From Exophiala sp. HKRS030 (Eukaryota; Ascomycota; Eurotiomycetes; Chaetothyriales; Herpotrichiellaceae), in the NCBI GenBank assembly GCA_023897205.1, contig JAHWDD010000008.1, positions 1,550,001-1,614,000 on the forward strand: DNA of 64,000 bases. The letters are read 5' to 3'. Shown here piece after piece: positions 31,273-43,185 of the stretch. Numbering within the stretch: position 1 is the stretch's first letter; each line of letters starts with the position of its first letter. Below the pieces are notes generated by a model. That model was not told where the DNA came from, searched no databases, and worked only from the letters and a program-made list of their open reading frames with translations. Both the position numbers and the translations under genes were made by a program.

Positions 31273-34200
31273 GGATAGACGGAAATATCACATGGTAGAA
31301 AAATCGACAGCGAGGGCCGAATCAAGCCTTGACCGAAAAGACTTGGGACGGCGGAATATCCCACGATCCGAGAGCCAAAAATCGATGGGACGGTCAAGGA
31401 TTTCTTGGGGGAATGTTGGTGTACAGGAAGGTTCGATCTGTGTAGTTGCCATGTCAGCACTTGAACGAGGAAGAAACGACCTTGAACGAGATTCGCCCGG
31501 ACTCAATCGAGAAGCGGCCGAGAGAAATCGGGCGTTAAACAAATTGCATCAACACATTGCAATGTTGTCTGATGCCATTGGGACACAATCCATTAAAAGT
31601 GAAGGCGTCACGCCCAAAGCAAGGGTTCAGCCCACCCGGGAAAACCTGTGGTGTTCCAGACCCTTTCAGCCCACCGCCACGATCCCGCTTGCCAGGCAAC
31701 TGGAAAGGAAAATAATGGCTGAAATGCAAGAGAAGCCAACGAGGAAACGATCCAGGGTCGCTTGTTCGTGATCGTAGGGAGAATGGACAAAGTGCTGGAG
31801 GGGCATTCATACCAATGGATGCTTGTCGCAACGCCAGCGTCAATGAGGGGGACGGTGCAGGCTGGGAAGGCTGCACAACGGTATTCATCGACGTCAGCCG
31901 ACCTTGGGGATCTGACAGATAGTCGAGTGGAAGGGTGGTACGGAAGACCAAGGTCGAGGGGAATCGGTGAGGTTCAAGTCAGTTCTGCGAGGCTGCAACA
32001 CGGTCTTGGGCCCGGGGGTGTGGAGCGAAGGAGCCTCAAAAGCCGCATCAGCGCGAGAGGAGAGGACGGTGTGGAAGTCGTGGGGGCTTAGCTGCACTGC
32101 CACGATGGTTTCGGGAGGACTCGAGTCGACGGAGAGGGCTGCTGATTGTCCAAGAGAAGCGAACCGTGGCCGGCGAAATCAGGATAGGAATCGGCAGGGA
32201 TCTTGGGTGTTTAGAGATGGAGAGACGAAGGGTCGGCGAGGGTCAGCAGGTCTATGAATGAGTGATATGCCAGGCCAGTCTGCATAGACCGACTGACCTG
32301 GTACAGATATCATGATGTGAGTGGACTTGGGATTCAGGTCTAGACTGGATGACTGGCTCCGTCCACGAGGGACCCCTCCGTGATTAAAACGCTCTTTTTG
32401 CTGTGGATTGAACCACAGAAGCACGCAGGCCTACTGCCTTATTTGGCTGGAGCAACGCTAAGGGTTGCCGGTGGACAGTTGAAGGCGAGTATCCATTAGC
32501 AAAGTTGGACCTCGCAATTCGTGTCGTTGCCGCCGTCTAAGGAAGTCAAAATCATTGGGTGTCTCTGGGGCGAAGGGAGAGTGGCGCGAGGGACTATGGG
32601 ACGCGGAGGAAGTTGGCTTGGAGCTTGGAAGTCTGGCGAATCCCATTCGAGAGAGGAGTCTAACGGACACACATGCTGCGTACTGTTCATACTGTACAGT
32701 AGATGAGAATGAAACACCACGAGCCTTACTCTTGAGAGGTCCTCAATACCCCACTGTGGTATAGGCCGATCAAGTACTCCGTACGAAATACGGAGCACAT
32801 ACGAAGTACACTTACTGTACAGAGTACAATTAAGAGAAGAGCGGAGTAATTTTGCGACAAAAGAGAAAAGACGACAAGCTAAGCTACACGTCCATCAATT
32901 CTTGACACCTTCGCTATCCAGAAAAGGCAGTGGACAACCGAGTAGACTATTGCGTTTGGACTCGAGCGTATGAGTCGGTCGGGGGTGACGTGGCAGGGGA
33001 CAGTAGTTGTAGGTAAAAAGACATTCGAATTAGTGCCCAAGTAGGTACTCGCATCCGTATGGAGCACGGCTTTTTATAGTTGACTTGCAACGGGAGTAAC
33101 AACAGTGCGTTAGATCGGGGGACCTCAGGGACTGACGGGAAGGGGACATGGCAGTGACCAGGTGTTTTCGTGGCACCTGAGATTGTCCTGGCACTGACCA
33201 GGTTCGATACATGAATGGATCACATAGACGACCAGTACTCCGTATGTAATGATCACGATCGACGCAGGAGAGAGAGAGAGAGAGTGTGTGTGTGTGGCCT
33301 AATTGACAATACCTACACTATCCATACTCTAGTACTCCCTAATTAGGTAAAGCAGACTTACAATCCTAGGTAGACTTACCGAGTGAGCCTCAAGGACTCT
33401 ACGTAGTACTCGCATGTAACAAGCATCACCCCTCCGACTGGCCACACCCAATAAACATCCCCCTAAGCTCACCACACCGGGGAACAAAGTGCACAGAGGC
33501 TCAAATTTCTCTCGCCTAAGATTTGGAACTACTGTAAACTCTGCAGTACCAGCGAGAGCCGCATCTTTATTACGCACGCTACGGAGGACGAGAAAAAACA
33601 AAAATGCTCCCCCCGGCCGTGCATGGGCCCTGCGACCTATCAACACCATCCCCCAGCTCCGTAGTCGTACTAACTGTTACAAGCATTGTTCTCTAGTGCC
33701 CAGGCGGAATCTTCCAAGTCCTTCTCTGCACAAAGAAGGCGTTGTGCTTAGCTTGACCCTTCCCTACAGTAGTGTCGAGTCTTCGTTCTGTCTACTGCAG
33801 CCGGTGCTATTTCGCCAGAGAGGGGCTTCTGTCCTCCTTCAAGTGGCAAGGCGGACAGCTATAATGAGCTCACCGCAGCATCGTCGAACGTAAACTTCGA
33901 CCACACGACCCCTTGTCATCACTTCATAGGTTGGCGGCAAATGTACGTGCCCGAGAAACCCTCGGGCCCCCCTGACGTGTCGACTCGAGGACGCCCATGA
34001 TCGATCGTTCTTTTTATTGTGCATCGCTCCCATGGCAACATGTCAGACCACCAGCTTTGCAGCCCAACCGCACTAATGCCAGTATTGCATCTGGAGTGTT
34101 CAAGGGTTTACTAGAAGGAAGCGGAGTGACTGAAGAGGAAGCACTGTGACGTTTTCGGTTTCCTTCGAGAGGCGCCTCAAACCTCGTTGGCATTGCAGAC

Positions 34201-34661
34201 AACGTCAGAAAATGTCCCTCCTGACCAGTACAACATGATTGTGTTGTCATCGCCCCCATGCTTTCCGACATGAGCCGCATCGAACCAGGACTGCAGCGAC
34301 ACAAAGGTTAGGCCTCTGACACTGACGGGGTCTCGTCCCCATTTGAAAAAGAAAGTCACCAAGGAAAAACAACATGTTCAAGCTACCCCTATACGTCTAC
34401 ATACAAATTTAGCCATTGTCAGCCCTTGTATGTGATGACGCCCAGGCCCTTGAAATGACTGCAAGTCTCGCTTTCGATGTTGGCGTGAACAGGCGTCGGT
34501 CAACACGGCTAGGTCTAATATACCATCTGTGGTGGACGGGGGAGCCTCAGGGGTAAGCGGATCCAGGTTCGTCTAAATGCAGTCCCTCGGCTTCTCAATC
34601 CATGGAGAGACTGATGCGACGAGTATTCTCTCCAGGCCTATATTTGGTGTGCGCCAAGCTG
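31273..34661. other. 3.4 kb gene-poor region upstream of the C2H2 gene
   Basis: No gene is supported. Open frames at 31265-31771 (plus) and around 33489-34362 lack domain content and are judged spurious. Notable sequence: TACTCCGTA copies at 32775 and 33236, AG then GT dinucleotide runs at 33268-33294, and several CTAGG/ACCTAGG words around 33366. The first kilobase is probably the promoter and long leader of the C2H2 gene. Confidence 0.5.
33268..33294. repeat. AG and GT dinucleotide runs
   Basis: A run of about seven AG units passes directly into about six GT units. Confidence 0.9.
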
Positions 34662-35681
34662 CTATCCCAGGAGTGGCCGCTCCGAATCATCTTGATCACT
34701 CATTCGGGCCTCTTGATTTCGGTACAGGATGAAGTGTTGAACGATGAAAATGATGTCGAAGATGATGCTGATATTGGAAAGACCCAATTTCAAAGGGTTG
34801 CCAGTAATGCCGCTCCAGTCACCTTGAAAGCTAGCATCGATGACCAATTGAAGCAAGGACAGCACCCCTCCAGTGATGTCGAATAAGATCTGTGAGATGC
34901 TCCAACCCACCGTGGATTTGCGCTCAAAATTCACAATGACCTGCGGGATGTACTTGACAAACGTACAGATGAGCTTCACATAGCCCAGGGTATAGAGCTA
35001 TCAGCATGTTAAAATAGGCTGCTCTACTGGTGGGACACGACACAAGCACCTACCACATCGATCCACGCCCATTCCTGCGGATCTTGATGTTGAAGGCCAG
35101 AGTGACTGACCACGATTCCAATAACAGCCAATATAGCCAGGACACTGCCCCAAACAATACCTAAGACAGGTTTCGCGGCCCGTTGGCGTGATGATACCTT
35201 GAATCCCCACAACCAGGGATAGAATTGTGAATAGGTCAGGACAACCAGGATCACGGCATGCACGCCGAAAACCACGTCGTTGAATTGAACAGTTGGTTCG
35301 GGAGATGCTGGATGTCTTGCAGCGTATTGATTCCGGATTGTGGCGGAGTACAGAAACCCGCAGGAAGATATGCTGTAGCAGAGAAACCCAAGGACATTGA
35401 GCAAAGGAAAGTCGATAGCGAGACCCAATGTTGATTTACGCCGCCAGTTCAGCCAGGGTTGCGGATAGAAAGAAGCACTCCAAGATAGAGTACTGCGTTG
35501 ACATGAGCATCGAAAGACATTCGGCCAGAGCGATATTCACTTACTAGATCCAGCCTAGAAGACTGCTCGACGCATCAGCATTTGCCTATCGACAGGGAGA
35601 GTGGCACGCGTCAAAGTATTCCACTTACCTAGAAAGGGCTTTGACCAACGTAGCCCAGTCGCCATCGCTGCTCTTGGTCAT
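34662..35681 (-). CDS. Cystinosin-family lysosomal/vacuolar cystine transporter (Ers1-like)
   Basis: Four exons on the minus strand: 35681-35629, 35562-35545, 35492-35054 and 34997-34662, giving 281 residues. Two PQ-loop motifs are clear: [15 protein letters not shown] in the N-terminal half and [15 protein letters not shown] in the C-terminal half, each followed by a hydrophobic helix, and seven membrane segments can be counted. Cystinosin exports cystine from the lysosome with protons; the yeast counterpart is Ers1. The C-terminal tail ends DDSERPLLG, an acidic dileucine-like signal that fits sorting to the vacuole. The second exon is only 18 bp and encodes LLGWI with split codons at both ends. 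Confidence 0.9.
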
Positions 35682-36489
35682 GATTCAGTCGAGGGACCTG
35701 GAGACCTTTCATCACCATCAGTTCTCACTAGACCGACACTCTATACCACGGTCCTTGGGAGTGATGTCTCATTGATCTCGTAAGATGATGAATGAGAAAC
35801 GTGCAAGATAGTTTGCGATGAAATCCGAGCTCCGCCGACGATGTGATAAGGTACGTGGTGGAGACAGTCTAGTCTGTACAGTCCATAACAATAGGCAGGG
35901 AGTATTGTACGGAGCATCAATCAGTACAATACAATGAATCGGGAGTGTGCTGTACTTCGTGGTGAGTGAGTACTGCGGGTAAGTGAATGAATAACCGGAT
36001 GAGGTAGCGAGTGGTTGCTGTTCCAACGCCGGCGAAAACGGATCTTGGCGTCACGGGGACAATGGCAGCGAACCAGAATGTTTGGATCAGCCCAACCTGC
36101 TTTGCACTGCATGCACCTGAACAACTCACAGACAATTCTTGCTGTCCATCACTCTTGTCCGCCTGATCTTTGACAAAGTGACGAAAAGACAGGAAACGGA
36201 TCCTCGTCAATTTGTTTGTGTGGTTCCTGGTCAACTAAAGCACCAAACAAGCCTATCCTACTTCCCTACCCCGCGCAAGATCTCAAAGTAAACAAAAAGT
36301 TCCTCGATCAGCCCTCCGAATCGCACAACCTCGATCCCATCGTTCTAGGATTCACAACATCGGACTATACAAGACAATCCATAGAGAAGGAGATCACGAT
36401 TGTTCGACTTGGACCCTGCTCTTGCATGGTCCGCACGTTTTGATGAGTGGAGGTCATCCTCCAGCAAGGACCTCTCCTACACACGAGCC
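35682..36489. promoter_or_regulatory. Divergent promoter region of the cystinosin-like and b561-like genes
   Basis: About 800 bp between outward-facing start codons. A short open frame before 36490 continues the downstream reading frame but lacks an ATG. Confidence 0.45.
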
Positions 36490-38967
36490 ATGTCGCCCTC
36501 ACCGCAGTTAGCTCCACCAGGGAGCAGCTCGTATGATTCGAGCACAATGCACGTCGGTGATGGTACATGGGATGCAGGAAGAGATGATTTTCTCTTGCCC
36601 AATTTGGTCGGGCTCAATTTTGCAACAATGAGATACAATGGTATGCTGAGACACCGCACAGAGAAGATCAAGCACTGACAACACCCAGGCATGGGCAACA
36701 GGTTCTTTACCATGAGCGGATACCACTCCTTGGTCGAAGCTCACGGCATCATTGCTGCCGTTACATTCCTCGGAATAGTTCCACTGGCCATCTTCCTCGT
36801 CCGATTCTATGGCCGACAGCCACGGATGGCCTTGCGCCTGCACATATGGCTCCAGATACTCACCCTGCTGTTGAGCACAGTGGTGTTCATCCTGGGCTTC
36901 ATGGCAGTCGGACCTAATCGAAGTTTGACAAATCCGCATCACGGCATAGGTGTGGCCATCTACGTCCTGATCTGGGTTCAAGCCATCGGCGGATGCTTGC
37001 TTCACAGAAAAGAGAAGCGACGCACAAGACTTCACATTCCTGTCCGGGCAATGCTTCACCACTGGTTCGGCCGGGCTATTGCTCTTCTGGGCATCGTCCA
37101 GATCGCGCTCGGCCTGACCCTGTATGGGTCACCACTATACCTTTTCGTCCTCTACACCTTATATGTGTTTGCATTGCTCGTTTTGTACTTTATCCTAGAG
37201 TGGTTGGCGGAGCGTAGAAGAGCGCAGTATGATACTGGTGGCAGCTATTACAGTGATGAAATTGTCTCTAGGCCCCCTCGACACCAACACTCTGGCCTAG
37301 GAAAACTCGCAGTAGCCGGCGCGGCTGGGGCTGGGCTGGCCGCACTGTTCAAGAGGCGATCTTCCCGCCACCGGCCACATCCGAGCGACACTGGTACCGA
37401 AGAAAGCTCGACTTCATACTACACCGACGAAAAAGTGTCTGATCCTCGTCGCCATGATACAGGCATCGGACACCGGCTTCTTCAAGTCGCCGCAATAGGA
37501 GGCGCAGTGGCTGCGGCCAAAAAGTTATTCGGTCGCAAGGATCGTGATGACGATGATTCTGATGTTGGCCCCTATAGACCTCCACGGCCAGCTCTTGGGG
37601 GCAATCAGTCCGTCACCACGGACTCAATGTCACGGGTTGAAGAGGGTCGACCGCTAGGACGCCCTGTTACTCCTGTCGGAGCAAGCCCTGGATATGTTCG
37701 ACCTACTCACCCCCTGGCCCAACCTCCATTGACCCCAGGCTCGGGAAGACGTCATTCGGACTCCTCCCTGTCGTATACCGACTCTTTTGCCTCAGCGTCG
37801 CCGTCACGACAAGATCGACGAACGCACACATTTAGAGATGCGCTGGCTGCAGGAGGGGCGGTATTCGCAGTGCGACAATTGTTCAAGCGAAAGCCGCGAA
37901 GGGACGACCGGCGGGTTGAGCAGGAAAGAATTTCTCGAATGAACGGAGCCCACGGCTACACTGGCGACGGGATTACGCCGCCCCGAAGAGTTCGACATAA
38001 TCGGATGGGAAGTCAGTCTGCGTCGGACCTGACTAGCGATCTGGAAAGCCGACCAGGTGCAAGCGGGGCCTTGCCCGTGGCCGGCGCCGGTGCTGCGGCG
38101 GCGAGTGCGCTTGCTGATCGGGACAGGATCAGACCGGTAGGCACTGATCCTATGATTCACACCCCCGGCCATCCCAGTGCCATGCCTGCTGATGTACCTC
38201 CTATTCCGCCTCCACATCTGGACTCATCTGGTAGTGAGCTCTACACGACAGCGTCTGGCCGCCAAAGACACAGGCATCACCTCGGAGAAGAAGCAGCAGC
38301 AGGCATGGCAGGGGTTGCTGCTGGAGCCGCAGCCGCAGATCTGTCACGCAGACGGCACAGTGGCAGGCACACAGACTCCGTGGAATCACCTCCCGTGAGC
38401 CTGAACGTCAAGATGCACAGCGACGGGCGTCACGTAACGTTGAGACGGTTGACGGAAGAAGAGGCTGTAGCCCAGCGTGAAGCTCGAAGAAAACAACGTG
38501 CAGCTTCTGCAGGGAGAAGACGTCGAAATTCCAGCTTCAGCAGTAGCGATGGTGACGGTCTAGGAGCTGCATCGAGTGGCGATCGGCGTTGGAGACGCAC
38601 AGAAGCCAGGGAGGCTGAACAAGCTGCGCATAATGAAGCCGCCGCCGCCGCAACCTCTGCATCAATGTATCCCGAGCATCTGGCCCCTCCAGTTCCCGGC
38701 ACAGTTCCCATGTATCCGACCCCGCCGCCCCCAGGGACGCAAGGAGTCGATCCTCAAACAGGACAGGCCTACCATGTACCAGCACCTCCGCCGATACCAG
38801 GGTCCATGAGTAATCTGGGACCAGGAGGAAGTGCTATCACATCACCTACAACCGAGACCAGCGGTGCCACCGAATATGCCAACAACCGTCGCCGCAGACG
38901 AGCAGAGAGAGCTCAGGCTCGGTTGGCGAGAGAGGGCAAGACGGGGAACACTGTCAATTTTACCTGA
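36490..38967 (+). CDS. Cytochrome b561-type membrane protein with a long repeated tail
   Basis: Two exons, 36490-36640 and 36689-38967, giving 809 residues. After a short N-terminus, residues about 60-220 hold a cytochrome b561 domain: helices around AHGIIAAVTFLGIVPLAIFL, LRLHIWLQILTLLLSTVVF, GVAIYVLIWVQAIGG and LFVLYTLYVFALLVLYF, with His residues in AHG, RLHIW, NPHHG and LHHWFGR placed like heme ligands. The remaining 590 residues are mostly disordered but contain four Gly/Ala-rich segments, each ending in a basic cluster (FKRRS, FGRKD, FKRKP, SRRRH), and a Pro-rich end. Fungal b561 proteins pass electrons across membranes; this one lacks a visible DOMON or reductase domain, so its role is open. 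The splice restores YNGMGNRFF. Confidence 0.83.
37225..38365 (+). repeat. Four dispersed protein repeats in the b561-like tail
   Basis: Units lie near residues 252-276, 308-334, 430-455 and 580-608. The core is Gly/Ala-rich with small residues every fourth place (for example AVAGAAGAGLAALF and AAIGGAVAAAKKLF), then Lys/Arg. The first two units are preceded by a related SYYSDE/SYYTDE block, so a longer segment was duplicated. Confidence 0.65.
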
Positions 38968-40347
38968 CCTAGATCTACAAAAGGCGTTCCATGTGCTGGA
39001 CTACTCGCAACAGTTGGAACCCCTGGGGAATGCTGCAGAATTTTACCGTGGGTTTTGGAGGCGTTATTGTATCCTCATTGCATATAGGCGGTGTTGAGCA
39101 GGCGCATGCAGTATATGGGAGGCGATTTCGCATAATTCATTACGACGATATGAGGTGAGAATGGGTGATGGGAAGCTACTGGATATATCCTGGCCTGTCC
39201 GGGAGCACCTTGTGTACGAAGCGAGCAAGATCGAGTTGAACAATAGAAAGGCTGCGGCGATTTGTACATTATGTAATATCGTGGACGGTGAAGTCTGGAG
39301 TCCTTTCTTAGCCTTTGGTCGGTAGTATTTCTGTTGAGCTATCATGTCATCGAGATAGTGAACTGTATGCTTGCACAACTCGGGCCACAGACTGGCCAGG
39401 GATTCGAGACTCGGTCATGAATATTGTATGATTGTATGATTACGAAGCCGAGTGCTCGTAGCTAGTACTCGGGCAGTCAGTGACCCGGGACCAACAAGAC
39501 CGGAGTGGATGGCTGGCTATGACTTCCAGTGCGGAGTGTTATACCGCAAATAGCTAACTATGTACGGAGTACTTACAATCGTACACTGCGCATCGCAATG
39601 ACCTCCAGTTGCATCAGTGGCTGGATCTGCGTTTCCGCTGCTTGCAACCCTCCCGGGCCAAGCGAGGGGCTCCTGGCGAGCCTAAAGAGCCTTGACCGGT
39701 TGCAGGTCCGGGGCGCGTCAAGCGAACCACGAGCCGTTCGCTTGGGGGAGGCACAAGGCTGGCAATCGCTGGGAGCGGCACTGATGGCGCCGGAGCCACC
39801 CATGGATCAAGACCCTAAGCTAGCGCCCAAGAGAGTCGAGGCACCGGATCCCTAGGGCCTTGGAGGGCAAATAATAGGCTTACGGCAGCAGCAAAATCAG
39901 GTATCGCAGGACCGAGCAGGTTCCATGTCGTGGCCAAACCTCGTCGTCGGTGCCTCTTCTCTCCTCATCTGCTGCGCATCGACCCCAGCCTCCCACCACG
40001 CAACCAAGCTTCCCTCTTCTCACCCCCCTTCTTCCTCATATCTACTCCGGACATCCTGACGTCTCCTCCTCCTTCATTTCTCCTCGGCGCTTTCGCAGTC
40101 TGTCTTTATCCTTCTCTTCCGGTACACTTTTGCCTCCGCCAGACTCCTTTCCGTCGGCGCTTGGCCACTCTGGACCAGCTGCTTAACTAAACAACACAAC
40201 AATCAGACTCTGAACCTTTCTCCGTGGTTCGTTCGATTTCGAAGCTTCGCCTCTCGGCCATTTCGACTTTCTACACTTGATGGCATAGTCATTTCCATAC
40301 GTCGTCTGATCTTTGATCTATTACGATACCAACACCCCGAGGTCACC
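38968..40347. other. 1.4 kb region upstream of the Sok1/TCP11 gene
   Basis: No gene is supported. One exact TACGGAGTA copy lies at 39563-39571. From about 39945 to 40190 the plus strand is strongly C/T-rich, a typical long fungal leader and transcription start region for the next gene. Confidence 0.5.
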
Positions 40348-43185
40348 ATGATGCAACCAGCGACACCAGAATCGCAAGACGTCGACATGCAACTTGCTTC
40401 AGACTCCGACCAGACCTACCCGGAACCACCACCTCGTCTTGCCGCCCGCTTTTGCCGGAAGACGAGCGCTCGCCGGAAGTCCTCTGCCAATTCCTCCCGT
40501 CGAAGCTCCCTCTCCTCGATTCACTCTCACACCTCGAACCGGTCCAGTCATGGCGGACCCGCGAGCACCCACGTCGCACAGCACCTCCGGCGTGCCTCGA
40601 TCATTGAGAGTCGAAAGGCACGTCTGGCGGATAGAGCTGCTCACGCAGAACAGGTCAGGTTGAGGGCCGCCGCTGCCAAAGCCGCGCGAGGTGTCTCGTA
40701 CAGCGAGGAGAGAGCCTTGGCTGCGCAGGCGGCACGGGAGAAGCTCCTCGCTGAAATCACGGCAAGGTGTGAAGAGGAGGTCCGACGTGCAAAGAAGATT
40801 GCCGAAGAGACGAAGGAGAGAAAGGCAGCAGAGCTGGCCAGACTCAAGGAGGACATGGCCGAGAAATTTGCAGAGGCGGCCCGACGAAAATCCATGTACC
40901 AGCAGGGTATGCGAAGACCAAGGACGACTTCGCTGGCAGCTGTCGAGGAAAAGAAGGTCTCGCCCATCGCATTGACACAATCAAGTCGAGCATATGCTGC
41001 AAAGGTGATCCAGCGAACTTGGCGATCCTACCGCGGTCGCAAGATCATTGCCGACTTCTCTGCCATGGAATTGGACTTGATTCGCGCTCAGTCACTTTCT
41101 TTCGAGGATTTGACGAGGCTCCTCTCGACAGACAAGACCACCACCGTCACCTCGCGGCTGCTGAAGCACTTGGACGTGCTGGAAGACGGCCAGGAGACCA
41201 CCGGCCCCGTCCGTATCTTCTTGAGTGCGTATCTGATCTTGTCACACCCGATGCAAGCATTCAGCCACGGTGGGAGCCAGCCTCAAGAGCAAGAACTGAT
41301 GGCCAAGGCGAGTACTTTGGTCGAAGCCTTCGAATCACACATGAAAATCAGACCGCCAAAGTCGCGACGAGACACGGCAGCCTCCACGAGAGAAGCCTTG
41401 TGTTTCGCCTTTAATGATTTCTCTGCCACTTTTGACGCTTGGAAGAACCAAGACCTTGGTGTTCTCGTCGACGTCATGGTCAACTCTTTCGTCAATCTCG
41501 ATCTCATCCTGCAGGCGACCAAGAACGACCACGAAGGACATGTCGCCGAGGATTATCTGGATGCCGTCCGCCAAGAGCAAGTGAAACTGCTGGCCAGGCT
41601 GAAGAGACTTGCTGGACCGGAAGAAGCTCTATCGAGAGTCAGACTGGCCGTACGAAAAGCCCGAAAGCAACGAGCCGCCGAACAGCGGCAGACAGCCGTG
41701 CGACAGGTCCCACGAGCATCAACACCGGCCAACAGTGGTCCCTCGTCTGTTAATGGAGCACCAATTACACCCCCAGCGACGCCACAACCATATCATCGCC
41801 ACAGGGAGTCTAAGAGTTCCACTTTTGCCAACAACCTTGGTCAAATCATGACGGTCTTGCCTTCGAACCGTGAGATTGCTCACGAGATCTTGATCAACGG
41901 CAGCTTCGAGGTGCAGCAACGCCCTTGGACCGAGGCTCGAAAGGACCTGATGAGCTCGCTCCGCTCCAACATGCGGAGTAGCATGCAAGACGGGAATAGC
42001 GACGCGGCGGCCACTTGGACCCATGCCATGGCCATCCTCATTCGTGAGAAATTGATGAACCTCGTCAGTCAACGACATCCTCTTTACGATCGATTTGATG
42101 GATTTTTAGACCCGGCATTGATCAATCAGCAATGCAGGAATGGAATGTTCTCCTACACTGCATTTTTTGACACCATTTCTGGCTTGATTGCACAAATTTG
42201 TTCGCCAGGACGTGATGAAATCGTCCAGGCTTTCACGAACGACACGACCAGCGATACGATTGACCGTCTTTTCGACCTGATCAACATCATTGATTTGATG
42301 ACCTTGGATCACATCAATTTTCAATTCAGACTGGCGTCCCAGTCTGTTTTGGAGCATGGGCACGAGCACGAAGTGGCGTCTTTTGAGAAAGAGCTTGAAG
42401 ATGATGTCCATCGTCTCGACCGAACCAGGCAATGGTGGTCCAATTCAAAGGGTATGGTCGGTGTGAATGCAAGTGGTGGTGCCGTGTACGCAAGAGGTTT
42501 GACCGACCTAGTCTTGCGCAACACCCATCTGTGCTTCCAGGACGTGCCAGAGACTCTGCAACTGGACTACATCCGTCTGCTCAAGTGGAGGGCGCGCGCT
42601 TTCCAAGTGGTGGCAACCTCGTCGATTTTGCTCACGACCAAGATTCGACTGAGGCGCAACAGGGAGTCACTGTGGACAAAGGATGCCGAACGGTTGATGT
42701 CCCTAGACTTGTTGAATGTGGACGCCAATCGCGTCGTGTCTCTGGTTGAATCATCGCACATGATGCCGGACAGTATCAAGGAAGGTCTGTCCAATTTCGT
42801 CGGCCGTGTTTTACCACCGGCGGCCGATGCCGCCAAGAATGCCGATTCGGCGGAGCTTGACCGACAGGATGCTATCCACAGTCAGTCGACGTACCGGCCC
42901 TCTGAGGATGAGCATAGCCTCGGTGGAGATGTGTTTACAGAACAGATCGCCAGCTTCCTGCTCAAGTCACTTCGTGAACATGTCTTTGCCAGGCTTTCCG
43001 CCAACGGAACCCAGGAAAGAGTCCGAACCACGACGGGTGCGGCAGAGGTCCTGGCCAGGGCCGGCATGCCTGAATTTCTCGAGGAGGTCAACCGTCTGGT
43101 TGACGCTTTGGATCGAATTCGGGCGGTCGATCTCAAAGCGCACGGGAGATGGTATGACCAGATTGCCGGAGAGTTGTCTGTATGA
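40348..43185 (+). CDS. SOK1: TCP11-domain protein (Sok1-like)
   Basis: A single exon of 945 residues. The N-terminus is Ser/Arg-rich (SSANSSRRSSLSSIHSHTS), followed by a long charged coiled coil (RAAHAEQVRLRAAAAKAARG through EEVRRAKKIAEETKERKAAE). An IQ calmodulin-binding motif, KVIQRTWRSYRGRKI, is near residue 217-232. The rest is the all-helical TCP11 domain, with REIAHEILINGSFEV, FDLINIIDLMTLDHINFQFR and HLCFQDVPETLQLDYIRL as landmarks. Yeast Sok1 is a high-copy suppressor linked to cAMP-dependent kinase signalling, and mammalian TCP11 affects sperm cAMP signalling. The gene is long and intronless, unusual in this window. The ATG at 40348 has another ATG directly after it. Confidence 0.92.
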   Translation: MMQPATPESQDVDMQLASDSDQTYPEPPPRLAARFCRKTSARRKSSANSSRRSSLSSIHSHTSNRSSHGGPASTHVAQHLRRASIIESRKARLADRAAHAEQVRLRAAAAKAARGVSYSEERALAAQAAREKLLAEITARCEEEVRRAKKIAEETKERKAAELARLKEDMAEKFAEAARRKSMYQQGMRRPRTTSLAAVEEKKVSPIALTQSSRAYAAKVIQRTWRSYRGRKIIADFSAMELDLIRAQSLSFEDLTRLLSTDKTTTVTSRLLKHLDVLEDGQETTGPVRIFLSAYLILSHPMQAFSHGGSQPQEQELMAKASTLVEAFESHMKIRPPKSRRDTAASTREALCFAFNDFSATFDAWKNQDLGVLVDVMVNSFVNLDLILQATKNDHEGHVAEDYLDAVRQEQVKLLARLKRLAGPEEALSRVRLAVRKARKQRAAEQRQTAVRQVPRASTPANSGPSSVNGAPITPPATPQPYHRHRESKSSTFANNLGQIMTVLPSNREIAHEILINGSFEVQQRPWTEARKDLMSSLRSNMRSSMQDGNSDAAATWTHAMAILIREKLMNLVSQRHPLYDRFDGFLDPALINQQCRNGMFSYTAFFDTISGLIAQICSPGRDEIVQAFTNDTTSDTIDRLFDLINIIDLMTLDHINFQFRLASQSVLEHGHEHEVASFEKELEDDVHRLDRTRQWWSNSKGMVGVNASGGAVYARGLTDLVLRNTHLCFQDVPETLQLDYIRLLKWRARAFQVVATSSILLTTKIRLRRNRESLWTKDAERLMSLDLLNVDANRVVSLVESSHMMPDSIKEGLSNFVGRVLPPAADAAKNADSAELDRQDAIHSQSTYRPSEDEHSLGGDVFTEQIASFLLKSLREHVFARLSANGTQERVRTTTGAAEVLARAGMPEFLEEVNRLVDALDRIRAVDLKAHGRWYDQIAGELSV

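Noticed and set aside
31265..31771. Plus-strand open frame of 168 codons before the C2H2 gene
   Set aside because: It has no domain, lies opposite the leader of the C2H2 gene, and has an irregular, Arg/Ser-rich composition typical of chance frames.
33489..33893. 134-residue plus-strand frame
   Set aside because: Its composition is typical of non-coding DNA, and it has no start context or domain.
39930..40190. Ser/Pro/Leu-rich frames before the Sok1/TCP11 gene
   Set aside because: They are translations of a C/T-rich leader, open in two frames at once, as expected for pyrimidine-rich DNA.
40399..40980. Long minus-strand frames within the Sok1/TCP11 gene
   Set aside because: They mirror a strongly supported 945-residue gene on the other strand.
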